Positions 1 to 5,851 of a stretch of DNA of 15,581 nt are shown here, piece after piece. The number at the start of each line of letters is the position of its first letter. Position 1 is the stretch's first letter. The DNA is from JBBRLG01 sp038231495 (GTDB lineage Bacteria > Planctomycetota > Planctomycetia > Gemmatales > Gemmataceae), in the NCBI GenBank assembly GCA_038231495.1, contig JBBRLG010000100.1, positions 1 through 15,581 of the forward strand, in the 5' to 3' direction. A program made the translations under genes and the position numbers. A model generated the notes under the pieces. It was given only the letters and a program-made list of their open reading frames with translations. It made no database searches and was not told where the DNA came from.

Positions 1-1
1 C

Positions 2-112
2 AATCCGGAGCGACCCGGACGGTTTGAGCCGCGAGCGGTAAAGCGGAGGCCAAAACAGTACGACCGCCTGAACCAGCCGAGGAGAATTCTGCGGGAACGC
101 TTGTGCGGCTAG
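2..112 (+). CDS. C-terminal fragment of an IS4-like DDE transposase (cut by window edge)
   Basis: An open frame enters from the left edge and ends at TAG 110-112, leaving 36 residues. They include FEPRAVKRRPKQYDRL followed by a basic tail ending RERLCG. The pattern EPRAVKRRPK + Y + L + PR is characteristic of the extreme C-terminus of IS4-family DDE transposases, which are abundant in planctomycetes. The catalytic domain lies outside the window, so it cannot be said whether the transposase is intact. The bases just after the stop (about 113-140, containing CTTAAGGAAATGCCATT) probably include the right terminal repeat of the insertion sequence, but the left end needed to prove this is missing. 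Family call from motif memory only. Confidence 0.6.
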   Translation, partial: NPERPGRFEPRAVKRRPKQYDRLNQPRRILRERLCG

Positions 113-143
113 GAGATACGGCTTAAGGAAATGCCATTCCACG

Positions 144-191
144 CTGTCCCCTTTTATTCCCCTGTCCCCTTTTATTCCCCTTTTATTCCCC
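144..191. repeat. Tandem TGTCCCC / TTTTATTCCC repeat
   Basis: The 18-base unit CTGTCCCCTTTTATTCCC occurs twice head to tail (144-161 and 162-179), followed by a partial third unit (CCCCTTTTATTCCCC, 177-191). Motifs of the type GGGGACAG/CTGTCCCC commonly border REP-associated Y1 transposases and other small mobile units in many bacteria; that link is general knowledge, not shown here. The first 13 bases of the region, ACGCTGTCCCCTT at 141-153, recur inverted at 1043-1055 beyond the next two genes. Confidence 0.7.
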
Positions 192-284
192 GGCGCAAGT
201 ATTGGCCCGAAGACTGATTACTGGATGACATCGCCGGCCCGGCTCTTCCCCAGAGCGGCACCGCCATACCGAAGGCAAAACTGC

Positions 285-290
285 TACAAT
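285..290 (+). promoter_or_regulatory. Candidate -10 box (TACAAT)
   Basis: TACAAT lies 6 bases before the ATG at 297. Transcription would start close to the start codon, so the mRNA may be leaderless; no Shine-Dalgarno sequence is visible before 297. No convincing -35 element is seen. The position also supports 297 over the earlier in-frame ATG at 225. Confidence 0.4.
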
Positions 291-296
291 GCTCGC

Positions 297-788
297 ATGG
301 CTACCCCCTCGCCGGGCCCTCGGACTCCTGCGGAACGGCGCGCCCGGCGCACCCGTGCCGCCCGCATCGCGCGGGAACTGGGGTTCGTCGGCAGCATCGA
401 GTACCGCCACGTTTACAGTCAAACGGGGGGCGCGCAATACGGCCGGGGCAACACGGCCGAAGACGACCTGCTCACCGTCTATGCCGAAGCATTCGAGCGC
501 GATGCCGACCCGGAGGATTTTTCGCTGGAAGCGATTCTGGCACACGAACGAGGCCATCAGCTGTTGGCGCGCCATCCGCGCATCGCCAAACGGGTCGCGG
601 GGCGAATCTCCGCAGGCAGCGAAGAAATCCTCGCCTCGCTCCTGGGGGCTATGCTCTGTGCCGTTGAGGCCGACCGGGATGCGCTGGTCGGCAAGGCGAC
701 TGTAGAATTGCTCGATCACGGCGAGACCGTCGAGGTGGCAACCCGGCGGTTGCAAGACCTGTGGGACCTGTTGGAGGCACTCTTGTGA
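297..788 (+). CDS. Small protein with an HExxH zinc-protease-like motif
   Basis: 163 residues from the ATG at 297. An upstream in-frame ATG at 225 would add 24 residues, but those lie on the far side of the candidate -10 box. The N-terminus is very basic (PAERRARRTRAARIARE). The key motif is HERGH at residues 83-87, inside a predicted helix (LEAILAHERGHQLLARHP), followed by acidic residues at 109-110 (SAGSEEILAS) that could give the third zinc ligand. This resembles the minimal gluzincin/ImmA-IrrE-like arrangement, though I cannot place it in a named family. No signal peptide or membrane segment is seen. The stop overlaps the start of the next gene (GTGA, 785-788), so the two are probably translated together. 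Enzymatic activity is inferred from the motif alone; a non-catalytic helical protein is possible. Confidence 0.65.
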   Translation: MATPSPGPRTPAERRARRTRAARIARELGFVGSIEYRHVYSQTGGAQYGRGNTAEDDLLTVYAEAFERDADPEDFSLEAILAHERGHQLLARHPRIAKRVAGRISAGSEEILASLLGAMLCAVEADRDALVGKATVELLDHGETVEVATRRLQDLWDLLEALL

Positions 789-1027
789 TCGGTTCAAAGA
801 AGCTCAGCACAATTCGTCAAGACCTGCGCCGCGCGTTGGCCGAGACCGGGGAGGATCCGATTCGCTGGCTGGAGGAGCGCATAGCCGGGGCCGAAGGCCT
901 GGGGACTGCTCCTCCAGGGGAGAGCGAAGTCCTCCATTCCCTGCGGCGCATCCTTGAAGCTCCAAGACGATCCCCACGGCAGCGGAAGCGAATCGGCACG
1001 AAGAAGGGAAGCGAGCCGGTTCGGTGA
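785..1027 (+). CDS. 80-aa basic partner protein, unknown function
   Basis: The GTG at 785-787 overlaps the TGA of the HExxH gene by four bases, the usual layout for translational coupling; I prefer it to the in-frame ATG at 761, which lies inside the upstream gene. The protein has a predicted helical first half (KLSTIRQDLRRALAETGED, then WLEERIAG) and a strongly basic C-terminus (PRRSPRQRKRIGTKK). I recognise no family. Small size, tight coupling and a location next to a transposase remnant are consistent with a two-gene accessory module of the toxin/antitoxin or regulator kind, but nothing in the sequence proves which partner, if either, is toxic. Confidence 0.5.
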   Translation: MIGSKKLSTIRQDLRRALAETGEDPIRWLEERIAGAEGLGTAPPGESEVLHSLRRILEAPRRSPRQRKRIGTKKGSEPVR

Positions 1028-1214
1028 GGACCGAAGAAGAACAAGGGGACAGCGTACTTTTCCCTTCTTCCGGCTTCGTCGGCTTGAGGGATGATCGGCC
1101 GTGCGTCCTCCAATTCAAGGTCGGAGCGGCAGCACGCGCTCGCGTGCCAACGTAACGGGCGGGGATAGACGTTTTGCGAATGCCGATTCCGGGTAGGTGT
1201 TGTACAACCGATGG

Positions 1215-1289
1215 GTGCCCTGCTTTCGCGGCCCCTGCCTCATCTCGTGGACCCGCCAGGAGTTTGGAAGGGCCGCGAAAACAGGGCAC
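1215..1289. repeat. Long hairpin-forming inverted repeat (MITE- or REP-like)
   Basis: GTGCCCTGCTTTCGCGGCCC at 1215-1234 pairs with the reverse complement of 1270-1289, matching at 19 of 20 positions; the only mismatch is C1223 against A1281. A 35-base loop separates the arms. The stem is far longer than a typical intrinsic terminator and no T-run follows it. It lies in a gene-free interval, which fits a palindromic mobile repeat better than a regulatory site. Confidence 0.7.
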
Positions 1290-1379
1290 ACACCGCGGTT
1301 CGCCTCAGGATACACGCATTCGCCGACGTGTTCCGTTCGTCCATGGCCACCCCGCCGCGCAAATTCTTTCCCATTGTCG

Positions 1380-1409
1380 TTGTTCAAACGGCGTTCTGCC
1401 GGTTATACT
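1380..1409 (+). promoter_or_regulatory. Candidate promoter (TTGTTC ... TATACT)
   Basis: TATACT at 1404-1409 is preceded by TTGTTC at 1380-1385 with an 18-base spacer, a fair match to a housekeeping sigma-70-type promoter. It would give a leader of roughly 60 bases before the ATG at 1480. Confidence 0.5.
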
Positions 1410-1479
1410 GGTAAATGAGTCAGTCCGCTCCGCAACGGCGCACGCGCCGTAACCCTCGCTTTTTCGTGGAGACTGCGTC

Positions 1480-3267
1480 ATGGCCCTCGCGACCGTGTCC
1501 CCCCTCCTGCTCCAGCAGATCAACCGCGTCCGGCGGCGCCTGTTCTTGCAACAGGTGCTCACCTACCTCGTCTGGAGCCTGCTCGGCGCGCTCACGGCGT
1601 CGGCACTCTGGTTTTTGGTGCAGCCGCTCGTAATCCAGGACGCGGCCCCCTGGCTGCGCTGGACCGTCCTCGGCGCGGCCGTCGCCGCGGTCACGGCCGG
1701 CTCGATCGTCGTCGCGGTGCTCAAGGCACCCTCGGCTGTGACGGCGGCCCTGTCGCTGGACGAACGCTTTCAGTTGCGCGAGCGCGTCACCACGTCGCTG
1801 ACGCTGGAGCCGGCCATGGCGAACAGCCCCGCCGGCCAGGCGCTCCTGGCCGACGTGCAGAGGCGGCTCGACCCCGTGCGCGTCGGCGACCGCTTCCCGG
1901 TGCAAGTGCCGTGGACTGCCTGGCTCGTGCCAGCCGGTGCCGCCGCCATTGCCCTGCTGGCCGTGTTCTACAACCCGGTCCTGAACACCGTGAGCGTGGT
2001 CGCCAGCGATGAAAAATTGGCCGTCACGGCGGAGGAGAAGACCGAAATCCAGAAGAAGCTCGACCGCCTCAAGAAGCCGGAGCCGAAGCTGAACGAGCCG
2101 CGGTCGCGCTCGCAGGAGTTGGCCAACCTCGAAATGGAGTTGGACAAGCTGGCGCACAAGCCGCACGACACCAAGGACGAGGCCAGCGAGTTGATTAGCA
2201 AGATGACGGAGATGGAAGACAAGATCAAGAAGCAGCAGCACGACGCCCAGGACAAGGACGAAGCCCGCAAGGAAGCCATGAAGCAGCTGGACAAGGTGAT
2301 GAAAAAGCAGCCCAAGAACGGCCCGGCGGACGAGCTGCGCAAGGCGATCGACAAGAACGACATGCAGAAGGCCGAGGAAGAACTCGACAAGCTGGCCCAG
2401 AAGCTCCAGGCCGAGGACAAGGCGGAGAAGCTCAAGAAGAAGCTCGAAGACCCGAATCTGACCAAGGAAGATCGCGAAAAGACCCAAAAGGAACTCGACA
2501 AGACCAAGGACCAGCAGCTGAGCAAGGAGCAGAAGGAAGCGCTTCAGGACCAGGTCGGCGAAATGAAGGACAAGCTGGACCGCCTGGCGCGCAAGCAGGA
2601 AGAGGACAAGGAGAAGGAAAAAGACCTGAAAGAGAAGGCCAAGAACGGCGAGATCGACCCCGACCAGCTGAAGAAAGAGTTGGACGACCTCGATAAGGGC
2701 AAGATGAGCGACAAGGACGTGCAGGACCTCAAGGACCTGGCCGACAAGCTGGGCGAGTGCCAGCAGTGCATGAAGGACGGCAAGAACGGCGAGGCCGGCA
2801 AGAAGCTGTCCGAGTTGGCCGACGAGATGGACCGCCTGGACTCCGAAGCGTCGGACGACCGCAAGGCGCTCAAGAAGAAGCTGGAAGAGTTGAAGGAGGC
2901 GAAGAAGTCGCTTTGCGAAGGCTGTGACGGCCAGTGTGACAGCGAAGGCCGGTCGATGAAGAACAAGGGCGGCATCGGCAAGGGGCCGCGCGACTACGTC
3001 GAGGACGACAACACCGGCTCGAAGAAGACGCGCGAGCGGTCGCAGCTGGACAACAGCAAGGTGAACGTGGTGGACCACGTGCCGGGCCAGGGCATGAAGA
3101 CGCCGAAGTCGCAGGACGAGCTGCGTGAGGACATCAAGCGGGCCAGCCAGGAAGCCCCGGAGGCGATCGACCGGATGCGGCTGCCGAAGTCCGCCAGCGA
3201 CATGACCCGCGGCTACTTCGACAAGCTCCGCGGCTCCGACAAGAAGCCCGGCGAGCAGCCGAAATAA
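1480..3267 (+). CDS. Membrane-anchored Lys/Glu-rich coiled-coil protein (DUF4175-like)
   Basis: 595 residues; a GGAG at 1468-1471 sits 8 bases before the ATG. The N-terminus has three predicted membrane segments (about residues 22-51, 60-81 and 144-164). From about residue 184 to 480 the protein is an almost continuous charged coiled coil, extremely rich in K, E and D. Two cysteine clusters lie near its end: C427/C430 (CQQC) and C479/C482/C486 (CEGCDGQC), possible metal or redox sites. The glycine-rich stretch GGIGKGPRDYVEDDN follows, then a polar tail. N-terminal helices plus a long coiled coil plus a GxGGxxxG-type segment match proteins annotated as DUF4175-like in planctomycetes, whose function is not established. 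The gene stands alone with its own promoter. Role unknown; a scaffold or tether at the inner membrane is inference. Confidence 0.8.
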   Translation: MALATVSPLLLQQINRVRRRLFLQQVLTYLVWSLLGALTASALWFLVQPLVIQDAAPWLRWTVLGAAVAAVTAGSIVVAVLKAPSAVTAALSLDERFQLRERVTTSLTLEPAMANSPAGQALLADVQRRLDPVRVGDRFPVQVPWTAWLVPAGAAAIALLAVFYNPVLNTVSVVASDEKLAVTAEEKTEIQKKLDRLKKPEPKLNEPRSRSQELANLEMELDKLAHKPHDTKDEASELISKMTEMEDKIKKQQHDAQDKDEARKEAMKQLDKVMKKQPKNGPADELRKAIDKNDMQKAEEELDKLAQKLQAEDKAEKLKKKLEDPNLTKEDREKTQKELDKTKDQQLSKEQKEALQDQVGEMKDKLDRLARKQEEDKEKEKDLKEKAKNGEIDPDQLKKELDDLDKGKMSDKDVQDLKDLADKLGECQQCMKDGKNGEAGKKLSELADEMDRLDSEASDDRKALKKKLEELKEAKKSLCEGCDGQCDSEGRSMKNKGGIGKGPRDYVEDDNTGSKKTRERSQLDNSKVNVVDHVPGQGMKTPKSQDELREDIKRASQEAPEAIDRMRLPKSASDMTRGYFDKLRGSDKKPGEQPK

Positions 3268-3362
3268 GGTGGTTGGCGGTTGGTGGCCGGTGAAGAGACT
3301 ATCTTCACCGGCTACTTGCGTTTCTACGCTTGTCATACGCTCTGAAGAATCAACGAGTCAAC

Positions 3363-3433
3363 GGCGAGCGTCGGGGCGTAAGCCCGACGTGTGCGGGGTG
3401 AATCCACGTCGGGCTTACGCCCCGACGCTCGCC
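3363..3433. repeat. 29-bp perfect inverted repeat
   Basis: The arms 3363-3391 and 3405-3433 are exact reverse complements over 29 bases, with a 13-base loop. The core reads GTCGGGGCGTAAGCCCGACG. A nearly identical single arm recurs at 15524-15552. The palindrome lies about 95 bases after the coiled-coil gene and just before the methyltransferase promoter, so it may also terminate transcription in either direction. Two copies within 16 kb suggest a dispersed genomic repeat rather than a gene-specific site. Confidence 0.85.
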
Positions 3434-3456
3434 CGGATTTCTAGCGACTCCGCAGT

Positions 3457-3462
3457 TATACT
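3457..3462 (+). promoter_or_regulatory. Candidate -10 box (TATACT)
   Basis: TATACT lies about 40 bases before the methyltransferase ATG at 3502. The hexamer is the same as that before the coiled-coil gene. No good -35 is seen; the region upstream is occupied by the 29-bp palindrome. Confidence 0.45.
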
Positions 3463-3501
3463 GATCGGTGACGGTTCGCTACCCACCCCGGGGGATTGTC
3501 G

Positions 3502-4728
3502 ATGCTCCCCGAAATCGAGCAAGCCCACCATCGGCTCATCGACCAACTTGTCGCCCGCGGCGCGCTGTGGTCGCAACCCCTCATCGCCGCTTTCCGCGAT
3601 ACGCCGCGCCACCTCTTTCTCGACCGCGTGTACAGCTTCCAACGCCCGGACGGAAACTGGAAGGTGGTGCCGACGCAGCCGCTCGACAAGGCCGGGCTGA
3701 AACTCGTTTTCTCCGACCGCGCCCTGATCACCCGCCTCAGCCCGTCGGGGCCAGGCCAGTCGCCGTTGCCAATCAGCTCGTCGAGCCAGCCTTCGCTCAT
3801 GGCTCAAATGCTCGAAGACCTGTACCCCGCGCCCGGCCTCGACGTGCTCGAAATCGGCGCGGGCACCGGCTACAACGCGGCCCTTCTCGCGGCGACCGGC
3901 TGCCGGGTCTTGTCCGTGGACGTGGACCGGCGCGTGCTCGCGGAGGCGGAGGCGCATTTGCAAGCATTTCCGGAGCGCGACGTGCGTTTCCTGCACGCCG
4001 ACGGCCGGGCGCCGCTGCCGGACGGGCCGTCGTTCGACCGCATCGTGGTCACGGCGGCGACGCCCGACCTGGAACCGTCGTGGTTGCAGCAGGCACGCGA
4101 CGGCGGCATGGTGCTGGCGCCGCTGGCCCTCGCGCCGGGGTTGGCCTGCACGGTACGCGGCACCGTGTACGACGGCGTGTTTGACGGCCGGCTCGTGCGC
4201 CCGGCGTACTTCATGCCGCTGCGCGAGGAGGAAAGCGCTTCCGGGCCAGACCCGACCGCGCCGGCGGGGACGCTGCCCGCGCCGGGGACAATGCAGGCGG
4301 TGCCCGCGCCGTGGGCCGACTGGAACGAACGCAAGGCACTGCCCGGCACGCCGCCGTACCCCCAGGCGTTGGCCTTTCTCGGCTGGCTGGAAGGGCTGGT
4401 GGTAGCGTTCCAGCCAGGCCCGGACGGCCGGCCCACGTTCGGCGTCGGCGACCTGGTGCAAGGCCACGCCTGCTGGCTGGGCCAGCGCGAGTGGCGCGTC
4501 ACCGGCACCGCAGGCCACGACCTCGGCTTGCGGCTGTGGCGCACCTTCCTCGACACCGGCGCGCCGTGGCCGACGGAGTTCCGCCTGCGCGCCTGGCCGG
4601 CGAAACGGCCGACGCCGACGGCGGTGCTCGAAACGCCGGCGGCCCGGCTCACCTACCGCCGCGACGGCAGCCGCTGCCGGCAGCTGTGGGAACTGCTCGA
4701 CCCGCGCGAGCGGCCCGGTTGGTTCTGA
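3502..4728 (+). CDS. PCMT-family (protein-L-isoaspartate O-methyltransferase-like) methyltransferase with C-terminal extension
   Basis: 408 residues. The ATG at 3502 is chosen because a purine-rich GGGGGA (3490-3495) sits 6 bases upstream; an in-frame TTG at 3496 would leave no spacing. The N-terminal half matches PCMT enzymes: FRDTPRHLFLD at residues 31-41 (the usual 'VPRHRFVP' region), a serine-rich ISSSSQPSLMAQML at about 91-104 in place of the usual 'ISQPY', SAM motif I VLEIGAGTGY at 115-124, and the acidic post-motif SVDVD. The usual role is SAM-dependent methylation of isoaspartyl residues during protein repair. Standard enzymes are about 210 residues; this one adds about 180, rich in Pro, Arg and Trp, that I cannot assign. 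The methyltransferase fold is secure, but the extension could mean a different substrate. Confidence 0.85.
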   Translation: MLPEIEQAHHRLIDQLVARGALWSQPLIAAFRDTPRHLFLDRVYSFQRPDGNWKVVPTQPLDKAGLKLVFSDRALITRLSPSGPGQSPLPISSSSQPSLMAQMLEDLYPAPGLDVLEIGAGTGYNAALLAATGCRVLSVDVDRRVLAEAEAHLQAFPERDVRFLHADGRAPLPDGPSFDRIVVTAATPDLEPSWLQQARDGGMVLAPLALAPGLACTVRGTVYDGVFDGRLVRPAYFMPLREEESASGPDPTAPAGTLPAPGTMQAVPAPWADWNERKALPGTPPYPQALAFLGWLEGLVVAFQPGPDGRPTFGVGDLVQGHACWLGQREWRVTGTAGHDLGLRLWRTFLDTGAPWPTEFRLRAWPAKRPTPTAVLETPAARLTYRRDGSRCRQLWELLDPRERPGWF

Positions 4729-4758
4729 AAAAACCTGCACCTCTACCGCCCCGCGTCC

Positions 4759-4764
4759 TATAAT
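4759..4764 (+). promoter_or_regulatory. -10 box (TATAAT) of the nucleotide-sugar operon
   Basis: A consensus TATAAT lies about 42 bases before the gmd ATG at 4807. No good -35 is seen at the expected distance, which would suit a promoter needing an activator or one with a strong -10. Its last four bases are also the first four of the inverted repeat at 4761-4781. Confidence 0.6.
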
Positions 4765-4781
4765 TACGGCTTCCGTAATTA
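4761..4781. promoter_or_regulatory. Perfect 9-bp inverted repeat overlapping the gmd -10 box; candidate operator
   Basis: TAATTACGG (4761-4769) and CCGTAATTA (4773-4781) are perfect reverse complements around CTT. The site overlaps the -10 hexamer and covers the expected transcription start, a classic position for a repressor. A dimeric regulator such as a MarR-, TetR- or GntR-type protein would fit. As RNA the 5' part could also form a short hairpin, but a 3-base loop and AT-rich ends make DNA binding the better guess. No regulator gene lies beside it. Confidence 0.6.
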
Positions 4782-4806
4782 CACCCCGCGACCGGGACGT
4801 ACAGGC

Positions 4807-5781
4807 ATGAAAAAGGCGATCATCACCGGCATCACCGGCCAGGACGGTAGCTACCTCGCCGAACTGCTCCTCGAAAAAGGCTACGCGGTCCACGGCATCG
4901 TCCGCCGGGCCAGCACCGAAAACTTCGAGCGCATCGCGCACCTCACCGACCGCATCACGCTGCACCAGGCCGACCTCCTCGACCAACTCTCGCTCATCGA
5001 AGTGTTGAAGGAAGTCCGGCCGCAGGAGGTCTACAACCTCGCGGCCATGAGCTTCGTGCCGACCAGCTGGAAGCAACCCGTCCTGACCGGCGAGTTCACC
5101 GGCATCGGCGTGACGCGCGTGTTGGAGGCCGTCCGCCTGCTCGACCCCAAGGGCATCCGCTTCTACCAGGCCAGCAGCAGCGAGATGTTCGGCAAGGTGC
5201 AGGAGACGCCGCAGCGCGAATCGACGCCGTTCTACCCGCGCTCGCCCTACGGCGTGGCCAAGGTGTACGGCCATTTCATCACCGTCAACTACCGCGAAAG
5301 CTACGGCATGTTCTGCTGTAGCGGCATCCTGTTCAACCACGAATCCGAGCGCCGCGGCCGCGAGTTCGTGACGCGCAAAGTGACCGACGGCGCCGCCCGC
5401 ATCAAGCTGGGGCTGGCGAAGGAACTGCGGCTGGGCAACCTCGACGCCCGGCGCGACTGGGGCTTTGCCGGCGACTACGTTCAGGCGATGTGGCTGATGG
5501 TGCAGCAGGACAAGCCCGAAGATTTCGTGATCGCGACGGGCGAGGCGCACACGGTCGGCGAGTTGGTGCAGGTGGCGTTCGACGAGGCGGGGTTGGACTG
5601 GAAGAAGTACGTCGTGCAAGACCCGTCGCTGGTGCGGCCGGCGGAGGTGGACCTGCTGATCGGCGACGCGACCAAGGCGCACAAGTTATTGGGCTGGAAG
5701 CCGAAGGTGGGCTTCCACGAGCTGGTGAAGCGGATGGTGCGGGCGGACGTGGAACTGCTGACGAAGCAACGGAAGGGATGA
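4807..5781 (+). CDS. gmd: GDP-mannose 4,6-dehydratase
   Basis: 324 residues, within the usual length range. This extended SDR converts GDP-D-mannose to GDP-4-keto-6-deoxy-D-mannose using bound NADP(H), in the cytoplasm. The signature is unmistakable: the N-terminal nucleotide-binding loop TGITGQDGSYLAELLLEKGY (residues 7-26), the RRAST segment (33-37), the catalytic region SSSEMFG (123-129) with E126, and the YxxxK pair Y148/K152 in YPRSPYGVAK. LFNHESERRG and RRDWGFAGDYV are further family hallmarks. The Shine-Dalgarno sequence is weak. It is the first gene of an apparent operon with a reductase 70 bases downstream and UDP-glucose dehydrogenase after that. Expression is probably controlled through the inverted repeat at 4761-4781. 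Confidence 0.95.
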   Translation: MKKAIITGITGQDGSYLAELLLEKGYAVHGIVRRASTENFERIAHLTDRITLHQADLLDQLSLIEVLKEVRPQEVYNLAAMSFVPTSWKQPVLTGEFTGIGVTRVLEAVRLLDPKGIRFYQASSSEMFGKVQETPQRESTPFYPRSPYGVAKVYGHFITVNYRESYGMFCCSGILFNHESERRGREFVTRKVTDGAARIKLGLAKELRLGNLDARRDWGFAGDYVQAMWLMVQQDKPEDFVIATGEAHTVGELVQVAFDEAGLDWKKYVVQDPSLVRPAEVDLLIGDATKAHKLLGWKPKVGFHELVKRMVRADVELLTKQRKG

Positions 5782-5792
5782 CCCGGTTCGCT

Positions 5793-5827
5793 GCTTGCGG
5801 CTGAGCGCGAGGCGCAAAGCCGCAAGC
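5793..5827. repeat. Stem-loop between the first two operon genes (GCTTGCGGCT/AGCCGCAAGC)
   Basis: A perfect 10-bp stem (5793-5802 with 5818-5827) encloses a 15-base loop that itself holds GCGC-GAG-GCGC (5805-5815). There is no T-run, so strong termination is unlikely; transcript processing or stabilisation is possible. The motif CGCTTGCGGC recurs at the 3' ends of the next two genes (6811-6824 inverted, and 8155-8172), which marks it as a dispersed repeat. Confidence 0.65.
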
Positions 5828-5851
5828 GGCAAGGCGAGGGAGTGTGAACCG

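Larger units (their letters stand above)
141..1055. repeat. 13-bp perfect inverted repeat flanking a two-gene cassette
   Basis: ACGCTGTCCCCTT at 141-153 is the exact reverse complement of AAGGGGACAGCGT at 1043-1055. The two arms bracket the overlapping gene pair 297-1027 with little else inside. This could be the footprint of a small mobilised unit, or two independent insertions of a common TGTCCCC repeat. No transposase is encoded between the arms, and I see no target-site duplication outside them. Confidence 0.4.
1028..1479. other. Gene-free stretch with repeats and the next gene's promoter
   Basis: I find no convincing coding region here. The open frames on both strands are short, mutually overlapping and without recognisable protein features. 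The stretch holds the right arm of the 13-bp inverted repeat (1043-1055), a 10-base palindrome GTTGTACAAC (1199-1208), a 20-bp imperfect inverted repeat (1215-1289) and the candidate promoter at 1404-1409. It looks like an accumulation of small repeats and decayed sequence between an accessory cassette and a chromosomal gene. Confidence 0.6.

Noticed and set aside
144..191. Possible CRISPR array
   Set aside because: The 18-base units are directly adjacent with no unique spacers and no cas genes are near; it is a simple tandem repeat.
1420..3336. 638-codon minus-strand open frame, very rich in Leu/Val/Arg
   Set aside because: It is the antisense image of the Lys/Glu-rich coiled-coil gene: AAG/GAG codons read backwards give Leu. 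It has no domain or plausible composition.
3415..5682. 755-codon minus-strand open frame
   Set aside because: It runs antisense across two well-supported genes (PCMT-like and gmd) and the 29-bp palindrome; its Arg/His/Ala-rich composition is typical of GC-rich shadow frames.
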